A stretch of DNA of 27,190 nt from M3007 sp046316495. GTDB taxonomy: Bacteria; Bacteroidota; Bacteroidia; Chitinophagales; Saprospiraceae. Location: assembly GCA_046316495.1 (NCBI GenBank), contig JBKDAM010000116.1:1-27190 (forward strand), read 5' to 3'. Under the pieces are notes generated by a model. It was not told the DNA's origin, searched no databases, and worked only from the letters and a program-made list of their open reading frames with translations. Position 1 is the first letter of the stretch, and each line of letters opens with the position of its first letter. The position numbers and the translations under genes are program-made. Of this stretch, positions 7,669-16,226 are shown one piece after another.

Positions 7669-9153
7669 TTAACCAGGATTTGCCAACCGAATGTCTGCAC
7701 CAACCACCCGATATACTTGTGCGTATTGCCTTAAAGCGTTCTCCCAGGAGGAATCAACTGCCATAATTCGTTTCCTGATCTGATTTAATGCACCTGGCTC
7801 CTCATGCCATAAATTGGCGGCCCGATACACTGCCTGCACGGCATCTTCTACACTAAATTGATCAAATCGAATACCGCGGCCGCTCCCATCTGGTTCACCC
7901 AAATCGGGAACCGTATCTTTCAAGCCCCCAATGGAACGCACGATAGGAATGGTTCCATAGCGAAGGGCATAGAGCTGATTCAGGCCACAGGGCTCCACGC
8001 GTGATGGCATGATCAAAAAATCGGAGCCTGCATAAATTTGATGAGAAAGCGCTTCGTTGTAATCAATCACCGCGTAACACCTACCTGGATAGCGATAGGC
8101 CAAGCCTCTGAATTCATTTTCAGTCCAGCTTTCTCCAGTCCCAAGCACCAAGAACGAAACGCGAGCGCCTGCAGCTAGAAAACGTTCATAAACCGAAGGT
8201 AGAAGATCACTTCCTTTTTCATGCACCATTCGACCGATAAAGCTCACCAGTGGCCAGGCTTGATCCAATCCAAACCGAGCGCACAAAGCTGCCTTGTTTT
8301 CGGCTTTAAAATCGGCAATGGCCGGTTCTGTTTCCTCCTGCAACCTCGCCTCAATCATTGGGTCCGTTTTGGGATCCCAGACCGCTGCATCAATTCCATT
8401 CACAATTCCCCATTGTTTTCTCCATTCCTGTCGAAACAAGGGTTCTAAACCAAGGCTGCTCTCGTGAAGCTCATATAAATAGGACTTAGAAACGGTCGTA
8501 ACCGCCCATGCCGTTTTGATCGCTGTCGCCATCGGATTGATCGCTCCATTCCAGTCCAAAACCAGACCGGACCCTGCCTCGTGAGGAGGAATCAATCGAT
8601 CGTTTTTCCAACTAAAGGCACCCTGATATTGTCCATTATGAATGGTAAACACCGTTGGAATGGGCGATAACTGCTGAAAGTTAGGCATATACTTGACCAT
8701 CCATGGAATCAACCCAGTGTGGTGATCATGGCAATGCAAAACCCTCGGGCGATCTTGCCAGGGAAAGGACAACAACCAATCCAATACTGCTTGCTGGAAG
8801 ACAATAGAACGCAGTACCTCATCCTCATAGGGAGCCCCGGAAGCATGCTGGTATATTCCCGGCCGATCATACAAACCCGGCAAATGCACCACAAAAAGTG
8901 GAAAACCAAGCTGATTCTCTACCAACTCGTGGATTTCAAACGGATAAGAGCGCCAATCTACCCAAACAGCTCCTCCATAGACCCGCTTCCAGTTGGCCGC
9001 TACAATCCATTTTGTTTCATATTTGGGCAGGATTGCGGCAGAAAGCACCCCTGCTTTGGTCATGTATTTAGGCAAAGAGCCTACTACATCTCCCAAACCA
9101 CCTGTTTTGGCAGCCGGATAACACTCCGCTGAAATATGTAAGACCTGAATCAT
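7669..9153 (-). CDS. glgA: glycogen synthase (ADP-glucose, GT5)
   Basis: Glycogen synthase of glycosyltransferase family 5, which extends alpha-1,4-glucan chains with ADP-glucose made by the neighbouring GlgC. The start is set at MIQVLHISAECYPAAKTGGL (ATG at 9153), because the family begins just before the ADP-binding KTGGLGDV loop (Lys16); the frame is open for a further 86 codons upstream but that part shows no homology and overlaps the promoter region. This gives 494 residues, the normal length. Other marks are the HCHDHHTGLIPW segment of the N-terminal GT5 domain, VSFIGRMVHEKGSDLL at the start of the second Rossmann domain, and the C-terminal EPCGLNQLYALRYGTIPIVR with Glu/Cys/Gly typical of the active site, followed by GGLKDTV. 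First gene of glgA-glgC; it diverges from the S9 peptidase gene. Confidence 0.95.
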   Translation of the reverse strand: MIQVLHISAECYPAAKTGGLGDVVGSLPKYMTKAGVLSAAILPKYETKWIVAANWKRVYGGAVWVDWRSYPFEIHELVENQLGFPLFVVHLPGLYDRPGIYQHASGAPYEDEVLRSIVFQQAVLDWLLSFPWQDRPRVLHCHDHHTGLIPWMVKYMPNFQQLSPIPTVFTIHNGQYQGAFSWKNDRLIPPHEAGSGLVLDWNGAINPMATAIKTAWAVTTVSKSYLYELHESSLGLEPLFRQEWRKQWGIVNGIDAAVWDPKTDPMIEARLQEETEPAIADFKAENKAALCARFGLDQAWPLVSFIGRMVHEKGSDLLPSVYERFLAAGARVSFLVLGTGESWTENEFRGLAYRYPGRCYAVIDYNEALSHQIYAGSDFLIMPSRVEPCGLNQLYALRYGTIPIVRSIGGLKDTVPDLGEPDGSGRGIRFDQFSVEDAVQAVYRAANLWHEEPGALNQIRKRIMAVDSSWENALRQYAQVYRVVGADIRLANPG

Positions 9154-9262
9154 TTCCAAACCCGGTTTAATCCACTCCTGCCAAATTAACTTTGGAAAGC
9201 GGTTGTTAATAATGGTTGCCGAAATATACACCTTGTTCCTATTAATCAACTCTTCTATTCCC

Positions 9263-9270
9263 CAAAAATA
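9263..9270 (-). promoter_or_regulatory. candidate -7 element for glgA-glgC
   Basis: On the minus strand TATTTTTG (9270-9263) matches TAnnTTTG and lies about 110 bases upstream of the glgA start. The nearest TTG upstream (9297-9295) is 24 bases away, longer than the usual spacing of about 20, so support is moderate. Confidence 0.35.
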
Positions 9271-9433
9271 AAAAAAGAGTCTAAAATGAATCGGCAAATC
9301 AAGGTGGGAAGAAGCCTGTTTACTTTGATGCGTTTTCACAGATTGAACCTTCAGGAGGTCATTTGCACTGTGGAAAGAGAAGCACCACAAATAATTGGAT
9401 TTCTCTTCCAAACAATTTCATTCTCTTTTTCAA

Positions 9434-9441
9434 TACATTTG
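9434..9441 (+). promoter_or_regulatory. candidate -7 element directly before the S9 peptidase start
   Basis: TACATTTG (9434-9441) fits the Bacteroidota -7 consensus TAnnTTTG. It ends 4 bases before the ATG at 9446, so use of this element would give a leaderless or nearly leaderless transcript. No good TTG is found about 20 bases upstream, so this may be a chance match. Confidence 0.3.
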
Positions 9442-9445
9442 CCAA

Positions 9446-12382
9446 ATGAAACGATTTATTACACTACTTATCCTGCTGTGCCTGGCCTCCTTGCCCAGTG
9501 CCTTTTCCCAAAAAAAACCAATCGAAATGGAGGACATCCACCGCTGGAACTCCATTGAACGACAACTAATGTCCAATGATGGAAATTGGGTAACCTACCA
9601 GGTCCGGTCCGTTTCCGAAGGCGACGCTCTCTTATACCTATACCAAGCCGAGACCAAGCAAACCAGCCGCTTCGAGCGGGCAGAAAACCCCGTTTTTTCT
9701 GCAGATAATAGATGGCTTTTTTTTACCATCAAACCAGCGCTCGACAGCATCCGGGCCCTTAAACGTAAAAAAGTGAAATCGGATGACCTGCCTAAAGACT
9801 CCCTTGGTATTCTAGAGCTCTCCACAGGCAAACTCGACAAAATCGCTCGTGTGCAACGGTTCTCCGTCCCGGAATACTGGTCAGATTGGGCCTTCATCCA
9901 ACTGGAACCCACTCCCAAATCAAAAAATACAGACTCAAATAAGCCAACTATTCGGGATACCAGCGCAACTCCAAAACCCGATACCCTACCCAAACCAGTG
10001 GAGAAAAAAAGCAAATCAAAGGTGGAGAATGCCGATAATGGCACCCAACTGCTGGTCCGCCAATTGAGCAGCCAGAAAACCGACACCATCCCCTTTGTCA
10101 CCAACTTCACTTTCTCCAAACGCTCCGCTACCCTGCTTTTCCACACGAGTGGCATTGGAGAGGATTCAAAGTGGATCCAGGATTCTGTCACCAAACAAGC
10201 CGGCGTCTTTTACCAGCAATTAGCCCGAGGAGCTATCCAACCGCTTTGGCGAAACAAAGGAAAATTCAAGCAACTGGCCTTGGATGAAGACGGTCGGCAA
10301 GCCGCATTTTTAGCGGATACTGACACAACCAAGGCACAATCCAGGCCTTGGGTGCTGGCCTATGCCAGTTTGCAAAGCCGCGACACCGCCAGGATAATCG
10401 CAGATAATTCTGAAAATTTCCTCCCCGCTCAACCCGCAGATTCTCCACGACAAGGCCGTTGGATTCTCAGCGAACACAGCCAACCCCTCTTTAGTAAATC
10501 AGGGAATCGCCTTTTCTTCGGGATTGCCCCTCCAGAAATTTTTGCAGACACCACGCTGCTCCCTGAAGAAGTGGCCAAAGTAGAGGTTTGGTCTTCCAAC
10601 TCGCCTTATCTCTACACAGTGATGAACAAACGGCTCAAAAACGATCAGAAAAAAGCGTTTCCCGCTGTCTGTTTCCTTAATGAGCAATTTGCCATCCGAT
10701 CCCTCGCAAACCCTTTCCAGCAAGAACTCCGCTTTAATTTCACCGACTCGAGGGACACCGACTATGCCCTAGCGACCAACGATGAGCCCTACGCTACAAC
10801 CGCACAACACTTGGGTAAATCCGCCAAAGATGTGTACTTAGTAAACATCAAAACGGGAGCTTATACCCTGGCAGTCCCTGCGCTGGATGGGGATGTTTAC
10901 CTTTCACCAGAGGGCAAACATCTACTTTGGTGGTCGCACTCCGATAGTTCCTGGTATTTCCGACCAGTCTCCATAGATGTAGATCCTATTCGGCTTACCT
11001 CCAACCAAATTTCCCCTTTTTACGAGGAAACGACCGATGTGCCAGATCAACCTGGGCCTTATGGACTAGCGGGATGGATGGAAGGAGAAAATTCAGTACT
11101 GCTATATGATCGGTACGATATTTGGAACTTCAGTTTGTATCAACGCCGGGCACCCTTCCCCATGACCAGTGGGCGTGCCGCACAAACCACTTACCGATAT
11201 ATCCGCCTTGACAAGGAGGCACGGACTCTCCACCCAGACTCCTTAATGCTTTTGCATAGTTTTCAAGAGCGGAGTAAACGAGAGGGCTACCACCTGATGC
11301 ACCCAACCCAAGGCGGTTTCAAGACTTGGTTAGAGCAGGATTTTAGTTTTACCCGAAGTCCACTAAAAGCGGCTAAGGGGAGTGCGTTTCTATTTACCAG
11401 ACAGAATTTCCAGGAATTCCCTAACCTTTTGTACGCCCCTTCTTTTCCCAACCTCAAAACAGCTGGTCCAACCGTTCCTTTTGTCCAAATTTCGGATGTG
11501 AATCCTCAACAAGCCGAGTACCGCTGGCCCTCTATCGAAATGGTGCAGTGGATTTCCTTAATGGGAGATACCCTGAATGGGCTATTGGTAAAACCTGCCG
11601 GCTTCGATGCAAGCCAAAAGTACCCGCTAATTGTGAACTTCTATGAAAAGCTATCGGATGGCTTACACCAACACCGCGCACCCTCCTTTGGTAGGTCACA
11701 GATTAGTCCTGTCCAATACGCAAGTAGGGGTTATGTGGTCTTTATGCCAGATATTCCTTACCGGATTGGATATCCCGGAGAATCTGCCTACGATGCTATT
11801 TTAAGTGGTGTAACGTATCTGATTCAGAGAGGTGGAATAGACGCCAAACGCATGGCCTTACAAGGACATTCCTGGGGCGGCTATCAGACTATGTACCTGC
11901 TCACCCGAACCAATCTATTCAAATGTGCAGAGGCAGGTGCAGCCGTTGGAAATATGACCTCTGCCTATGGAGGCATCCGCTGGGAAAGTGGGCTTAGCAG
12001 GCATTTCCAATACGAGCATCAACAGTCCCGCATCGGTGGTTCTCTTTGGGAAAAACCCCTTAACTATGTAGAAAACTCTCCTTTGTTCAATCTTCACAAG
12101 GTAGAAACGCCCGTATTACTGCTCCACAATGATAAGGATGGCGCAGTTCCCTTCGAACAAGGCATTGAACTTTTCACCGGATTGAGAAGGCTTCAAAAAC
12201 CAACTTGGTTACTCAACTACAATGAAGAACCTCACTGGCCGGTAAAACTGCCCAATCGAATCGACTTTCAGACCCGAATGCAGCAGTTTTTTGACCATTA
12301 TTTATTGGGAGAGCCCCAACCAAGGTGGATGAAAAATGGGATTCCGCCTGTAGAAAAGGACCTGCCTTCTGGATTGAAATAA
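9446..12382 (+). CDS. secreted S9 family peptidase (prolyl oligopeptidase type)
   Basis: A 978-residue exported serine peptidase of family S9, which cleaves peptides, often after proline or alanine. The start at 9446 gives a clear signal peptide (MKRFITLLILLCLASLPSAF, cleavage near residue 22); the frame opens 17 codons earlier but those codons do not improve it. Residues about 30-650 form the beta-propeller-type region, with a low-complexity Lys/Pro/Thr/Ser linker near residues 151-193. The C-terminal alpha/beta-hydrolase domain carries the triad: Ser809 in GHSWGGYQT, Asp898 in HNDKDGAVPF and His930 in EEPHWP. The size and layout match Bacteroidota exported S9 peptidases; specificity cannot be read from sequence alone. 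It diverges from glgA and is followed directly by a perfect 26-bp inverted repeat. Confidence 0.93.
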   Translation: MKRFITLLILLCLASLPSAFSQKKPIEMEDIHRWNSIERQLMSNDGNWVTYQVRSVSEGDALLYLYQAETKQTSRFERAENPVFSADNRWLFFTIKPALDSIRALKRKKVKSDDLPKDSLGILELSTGKLDKIARVQRFSVPEYWSDWAFIQLEPTPKSKNTDSNKPTIRDTSATPKPDTLPKPVEKKSKSKVENADNGTQLLVRQLSSQKTDTIPFVTNFTFSKRSATLLFHTSGIGEDSKWIQDSVTKQAGVFYQQLARGAIQPLWRNKGKFKQLALDEDGRQAAFLADTDTTKAQSRPWVLAYASLQSRDTARIIADNSENFLPAQPADSPRQGRWILSEHSQPLFSKSGNRLFFGIAPPEIFADTTLLPEEVAKVEVWSSNSPYLYTVMNKRLKNDQKKAFPAVCFLNEQFAIRSLANPFQQELRFNFTDSRDTDYALATNDEPYATTAQHLGKSAKDVYLVNIKTGAYTLAVPALDGDVYLSPEGKHLLWWSHSDSSWYFRPVSIDVDPIRLTSNQISPFYEETTDVPDQPGPYGLAGWMEGENSVLLYDRYDIWNFSLYQRRAPFPMTSGRAAQTTYRYIRLDKEARTLHPDSLMLLHSFQERSKREGYHLMHPTQGGFKTWLEQDFSFTRSPLKAAKGSAFLFTRQNFQEFPNLLYAPSFPNLKTAGPTVPFVQISDVNPQQAEYRWPSIEMVQWISLMGDTLNGLLVKPAGFDASQKYPLIVNFYEKLSDGLHQHRAPSFGRSQISPVQYASRGYVVFMPDIPYRIGYPGESAYDAILSGVTYLIQRGGIDAKRMALQGHSWGGYQTMYLLTRTNLFKCAEAGAAVGNMTSAYGGIRWESGLSRHFQYEHQQSRIGGSLWEKPLNYVENSPLFNLHKVETPVLLLHNDKDGAVPFEQGIELFTGLRRLQKPTWLLNYNEEPHWPVKLPNRIDFQTRMQQFFDHYLLGEPQPRWMKNGIPPVEKDLPSGLK

Positions 12383-12438
12383 TCAAGGTACTAGGTGGAC
12401 TCCCTACCTGTTGGTAGGGAGTCCACCTAGTACCTTGA
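12383..12438. repeat. perfect 26-bp inverted repeat with 4-base loop
   Basis: The arms 12383-12408 and 12413-12438 are perfect reverse complements over 26 bp, with loop TGTT. The left arm begins TCAAGGTACTAGGTGG and ends CTCCCTACC. It starts at the base after the TAA of the S9 peptidase gene. No T-run follows on either strand (CTATCACAG on the plus side), so it is not a standard intrinsic terminator. It could cap the mRNA 3' end, act in termination by a different route, or be a small palindromic repeat element. Confidence 0.85.
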
Positions 12439-12468
12439 CTATCACAGTCACTAATTATCTGCAAGCGC

Positions 12469-12502
12469 AAAAAACTATGCCCAAATAATTGTTTGTTGGG
12501 CA
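12469..12502 (-). terminator. candidate terminator of the orphan membrane-protein gene
   Basis: On the minus strand TGCCCAA (12502-12496) pairs with TTGGGCA (12484-12478) around an 11-base loop, followed after 3 bases by six T (12474-12469). It lies about 100 bases beyond the stop of the gene at 12605-13519. Confidence 0.55.
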
Positions 12503-12604
12503 ATTCGATCGCATCTAGTCCATACAGCATATATGCCTAGTATGTAGAAACAGTTATTTTCCAATCTATTCCCATCTACACAGCAGTGCTTACCAGACTC
12601 CATC

Positions 12605-13519
12605 CTAAAGGGGTTGCTCGCGTGAATCAACCGCATTTTGCTCGTATAAATTGTGAATCAACAGAATTAAGTATCCAAATAATACAGAGCTAATAACCAA
12701 TATATTACTGACCACTCCAACGGAGGAAAAGGAGATTTTTATTAAAATAGTCGAAATAACAAATCCTGAGTTTCGAATAATCTTGGAAAAACGATCAGAG
12801 TAAAAGAAAGAGGAGAGTAATAGCAAAACATCCACTACAATCAAAATATTAAAAAATTCATCAAAAAATACATTGTTCAGGTTACTAAGTTCCAGAATAC
12901 CGTTCGAATAATCTCGATAGGTTAACAAAACCCAATTTAAAAAAGTGTATACAGCCAGAAAAAAGAGAACGGGAACGAGGGTAGCTGCTATTGCTTGCTT
13001 TAGCAGAACAAAACGTTTTACTTCCTTTCCCCGTTTATCTTCCTGATTTATGGAAACATAATTCCTCCTTCCAATAGATCGGTAAAACAAAAATATGATA
13101 AAGAACAGTATCAAAGAAGTTACCACATCAATCGTAAACTGAAGGTCATTTTTATTCTGAAACCAATTGGAATCGAGCTCTACATACGCTATGTCCTTAA
13201 ATATTCTACGAATAACGATAAGTGTAATTATTTCATACTGTTTACCGATGTACGCAGTAATCGACTTGGGGAGGTAATAAACCAACAAAAATACCTCAAA
13301 TACTAAAATAAAGGAAAAAGGTGTATAAATAGCGGCAATTGGATTTTTGAAGAACTTTTGCTCAAGCTCAATCAATCCCTGCTTATTTAGAACAATAATT
13401 ATCAAGTGGGTAATGTAGCTACCAATAGCCACATACAAGGTATATTTTTCAATTACCTCCTTCCGCTTCTCCGAGAGTAAGTACGAGTAGACCTGGGAAA
13501 TAAACTTTGATTTTTCCAT
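12605..13519 (-). CDS. orphan multi-pass membrane protein, unknown function
   Basis: A 304-residue integral membrane protein that I do not recognise. Hydrophobic segments lie near residues 27-45, 63-83, 128-147, 176-200, 220-240 and 252-290 (probably two spans), giving about seven passes. An amphipathic helix with basic residues (ITLIVIRRIFKDI, about 98-110) sits between the second and third spans. A charged loop, RRNYVSINQEDKRGKEVKRF (151-170), probably faces the cytoplasm. No catalytic motif is visible; the layout recalls channel or transporter-like folds, but that is only a shape impression. Base composition is markedly more AT-rich than the flanking genes (many Ile/Asn/Lys/Phe/Tyr codons), and it stands alone, with its own candidate terminator and long non-coding DNA upstream. 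Both facts are compatible with horizontal acquisition. The ATG at 13519 is the first in frame. Confidence 0.7.
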   Translation of the reverse strand: MEKSKFISQVYSYLLSEKRKEVIEKYTLYVAIGSYITHLIIIVLNKQGLIELEQKFFKNPIAAIYTPFSFILVFEVFLLVYYLPKSITAYIGKQYEIITLIVIRRIFKDIAYVELDSNWFQNKNDLQFTIDVVTSLILFFIIFLFYRSIGRRNYVSINQEDKRGKEVKRFVLLKQAIAATLVPVLFFLAVYTFLNWVLLTYRDYSNGILELSNLNNVFFDEFFNILIVVDVLLLLSSFFYSDRFSKIIRNSGFVISTILIKISFSSVGVVSNILVISSVLFGYLILLIHNLYEQNAVDSREQPL

Positions 13520-14095
13520 TGATAATAACTAAGTTACATCCTGCACTTGAAGCGAAAAGCAGGGTGCTAATGAGAGAATGATAGAGTTGCCACCACTCTA
13601 AATGTCAGGTGGCTCCAATGCGCCAAAAAGTCCCTATTGCTTTCAAACTAAAGAAACTCCTCCTAAGGAGAAACAAATCAATTACTGGCTTCTTATTCCG
13701 CTTCAGCAATCGATTTTAGTTTTAATTAGTAAAACAAGGCTATTACAGGTAATGTACGATTAATTTTTAAAATTTCCTACCTGATTATAATTAACCATCC
13801 TTGCGTAGTAATTTTCGGGGATGAAGATGGATTAGGGCGCCTAGGAAATATACAATCAACTATTCATCTGACAGGACGGAATTTCATTTGTAATCCAAAA
13901 TTGCTGTATAAAACTATGAAATGGGATTATAGATGAGAATGTAGTAAGTTCATAAAAGAGAGATGAGCAGAACCCACACAGGGTTGACCCAAGAGTTTGC
14001 TAACTCCTGCCCATGAAAACCTATCCCAAATTTAATTTAGATGTTTTGAAGCTTCAGCCAATGAGTAATCAATTTAGAAATAGTAGGTTCAGCTT
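13520..14095. other. AT-rich intergenic stretch without a convincing gene
   Basis: About 575 bases between the orphan membrane-protein gene and the YdjM-type hydrolase gene. No open frame with coding character was seen on either strand. Small inverted repeats are present: GCCACC...GGTGGC (near 13590-13615), AACCC...GGGTT (near 13974-13985) and GAGTT...AACTC (near 13993-14006); none is followed by a T-run. No TAnnTTTG element oriented to the membrane-protein gene was found. Confidence 0.6.
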
Positions 14096-15331
14096 CTATT
14101 CCTCCCCAATTACCCTTTTCCAGAGCCTTTTCATCGCTTGTTTATTCATTTCTGGATCGGAAACACGCTTATTGTCTTGCAAAACATCCCATTCCCCTTG
14201 CTCATTTTTGAACAGAAGAAACGGAAACACATAGTTATTCCCTGACAAGGTGTCTCCTAACAACCCAAATCGAAGGTCGTTCACCTGGAAAGTATCCTTC
14301 CCTCTCGGCAATACATTAAAATAACCGTTGGTAAACCAGCGCAAAAACCGCTTTGCTCGATCGTCCTCCGGGATATGGTCCAATAAAGAATGGTTTTTAA
14401 AAATTACGGAGATTGGGCGTAACGAAGGAGGGGCATCGTTAAAACCATATAAACCAAAATAATACACCGAATCTGACTCTACTGTTGCAGTCCAAACTAT
14501 ATTATTAAAAATAGTTGGATTGGTCTGAAACCTAGAATAATGCCAACCCCGCTCAGCCATTGCTTTTTTTACAGCAGCATCTACCAATTGCTTGTGATTC
14601 CAGGTATAAAACAAATACCCGATTCCCCAAAGCATACCTGCCCAAGCCAAGGAGTAACGCAGTTTCGATAACCGAACCAACCAGGCCGCTACCAATAAAA
14701 ACAAAGCAAAAGGGATGGTGTATAATGGATCAACCACCGAAACCGTGTTCCACTGGATCCGTGTATCCGCAAAAGGTTGCCAAATCTGCGTTCCGTAATT
14801 GGTAAAACAATCCAACAAAGGATGGGTAAATATGCTCCAGAAAAAAACCTGCACCCAGGTAAAATAAGGTAGCTCCACCGAGGCTAAATCCCGCTTACGA
14901 TAATCCAACCATAATTTACGAACCAACCAAATACCCAGTGCCAAAGTAGGCGAAAACGTCCACCAGCTAAAAGAACCGTTCAAGATAATAGGAATTAAAT
15001 TAATCCCTACCGCTGCAATCAAGTAAAAAACCAGCCAGAAAAGCGAAAAAAATAACTTATATCCTTTCCTTCGATAAAAGTCCGTACTGTAAAACCGGTG
15101 CGTTAACCAGGCCAATCCCCAGGGTGCCAATACCGCAAATAAAATGGAGTGCATAAATCCACGGTGAAACGCGATTCCCGTTATTTCATCAGTAAAAAAA
15201 CCTGCAAAAACATCAAAATCTGGGATCGTCCCCCCGAGTGCTCCCCACAACATCGCCCGATTTCCGATTTTTCTACCGGCCACTAACTCTCCGCAAGCCG
15301 CCCCTAACACCACCTGTGTCAATGAATCCAT
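14096..15331 (-). CDS. YdjM-type membrane-bound metal-dependent hydrolase
   Basis: A 411-residue integral membrane protein of the LexA-binding/YdjM hydrolase family (PF04307 type). The N-terminus shows the family pattern MDSLTQVVLGAACGE, then GGTIPDFD (residues 33-40), HRGFMHS (56-62, with His56 and His61) and later FTHPLLDCFTNYGTQIW (His170, Asp174). These His/Asp residues are the expected metal ligands. Several transmembrane segments lie between about residues 63-78, 93-118, 125-140, 158-172, 202-220 and 228-245. A soluble C-terminal half of about 160 residues, with beta-strand character, follows. The substrate of this family in Bacteroidota is not established. The gene is 46 bases downstream of the DUF2520 gene on the same strand. 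Confidence 0.85.
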   Translation of the reverse strand: MDSLTQVVLGAACGELVAGRKIGNRAMLWGALGGTIPDFDVFAGFFTDEITGIAFHRGFMHSILFAVLAPWGLAWLTHRFYSTDFYRRKGYKLFFSLFWLVFYLIAAVGINLIPIILNGSFSWWTFSPTLALGIWLVRKLWLDYRKRDLASVELPYFTWVQVFFWSIFTHPLLDCFTNYGTQIWQPFADTRIQWNTVSVVDPLYTIPFALFLLVAAWLVRLSKLRYSLAWAGMLWGIGYLFYTWNHKQLVDAAVKKAMAERGWHYSRFQTNPTIFNNIVWTATVESDSVYYFGLYGFNDAPPSLRPISVIFKNHSLLDHIPEDDRAKRFLRWFTNGYFNVLPRGKDTFQVNDLRFGLLGDTLSGNNYVFPFLLFKNEQGEWDVLQDNKRVSDPEMNKQAMKRLWKRVIGEE

Positions 15332-15377
15332 GGTTAAAACAACTGCTTAAATAGGTATTCGTTATATAGTTTGTAAT

Positions 15378-16175
15378 CTACTCTTCTTTCCGTTTCACGC
15401 CCTGAATATCCTCCGACATAGCTTTGTAGATGCCCTGCCAAGCTTCATTGCCTTCTAGCAATCGAATGTGGCGCTGAAGTGTTTCAAAATCACCTCTTAC
15501 TGCAGGACCCGTTTGCATTTTGGAAGGAGAATCTGCCACCGCCTTGGCAATGGTCTCCTCCATTAAGGGGTGCAATAATTCGAAAGGCAAATCTGCCTCG
15601 TCCAGGATTTTCTCCGCGATGGAAAAACAATGGTTGGCAAAATTGTTTGCAAAAACAGCGGCAACATGCAACACCGCCCGTTGAGCATCGTTTACCTGGT
15701 ACACCAGGTTGCCGATAATTTTGGCCATCTTCCTCAAAAACAATACCTCCTCCGGCACACAAGCATCTACGCAAAACGGAATCTTTGACCAGACGGGCTG
15801 CCGTTCCTTTGTAAACGATTGTAAAGGGTAAAAAACCCCATAACGCTGAAAATACTGGGATAAAATATCCCCCGGAGTAGCTCCAGAAGTATGCGTGACC
15901 AAGGTGTTTTCTGATACATAATCAGAAAGCTGATCGGCTACCACCCCAATAGCATCATCGCTCACAGCCATGATTAACCATCGGGCCTCCTCCAACAGTG
16001 CCGCTGGATCCGTGCACCACTCACAATTTAATGCTTGCCCTAAAGCAGCTGCCTGCTCAGAATTCCGGCCAAAAACCTGGGCAATGGGCAGGCCTTTCGA
16101 CTTTAGCCGCTTCCCAAGGCTCCAGGCAATCCTGCCCGTTCCTACTAGCACAATTTTTGGAGAACCCTGTATCAT
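15378..16175 (-). CDS. Rossmann-fold DUF2520 domain protein
   Basis: A 265-residue predicted NAD(P)-binding protein with the two-part layout of the Rossmann-like/DUF2520 family. The N-terminal dinucleotide-binding loop is VGTGRIAWSLG (residues 11-21), followed by QVFGRNSEQAAALG, where the Arg suggests NADP preference, and LIMAVSDDAI at the end of the Rossmann core. The link to the second domain carries THTSGATPGDIL and YPLQSFTKERQP. The helical C-terminal half, with VHVAAVFANNFANHCF-like composition, resembles 6-phosphogluconate/ketopantoate reductase dimerisation domains. The reaction is unknown. It sits between the DUF4296 lipoprotein gene (51 bases upstream) and the YdjM-type gene, so the three may form one transcription unit. 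Confidence 0.87.
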   Translation of the reverse strand: MIQGSPKIVLVGTGRIAWSLGKRLKSKGLPIAQVFGRNSEQAAALGQALNCEWCTDPAALLEEARWLIMAVSDDAIGVVADQLSDYVSENTLVTHTSGATPGDILSQYFQRYGVFYPLQSFTKERQPVWSKIPFCVDACVPEEVLFLRKMAKIIGNLVYQVNDAQRAVLHVAAVFANNFANHCFSIAEKILDEADLPFELLHPLMEETIAKAVADSPSKMQTGPAVRGDFETLQRHIRLLEGNEAWQGIYKAMSEDIQGVKRKEE

Positions 16176-16226
16176 ACTTGTTTATTCACTCCAATAGAGA
16201 AACCCGGATACTCCAGATCTCCCCAC

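Noticed and set aside
9154..9411. In-frame N-terminal extension of glgA by 86 codons
   Set aside because: The added part has no GT5 homology, overlaps a promoter-like element, and the family start motif lies at 9153.
9595..10194. 199-codon open frame on the minus strand inside the S9 peptidase gene
   Set aside because: It is the complement of a well-supported gene, with no recognisable domain and no start context; a shadow frame.
12383..14095. CRISPR array or transposon ends in the AT-rich region
   Set aside because: No regularly spaced repeats, no transposase fragment, and no matching terminal repeats with target duplications were seen.
14013..14234. 73-codon plus-strand frame at the edge of the non-coding stretch
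   Set aside because: More than half overlaps the 3' end of the YdjM-type gene in antisense, and it shows no family signal.
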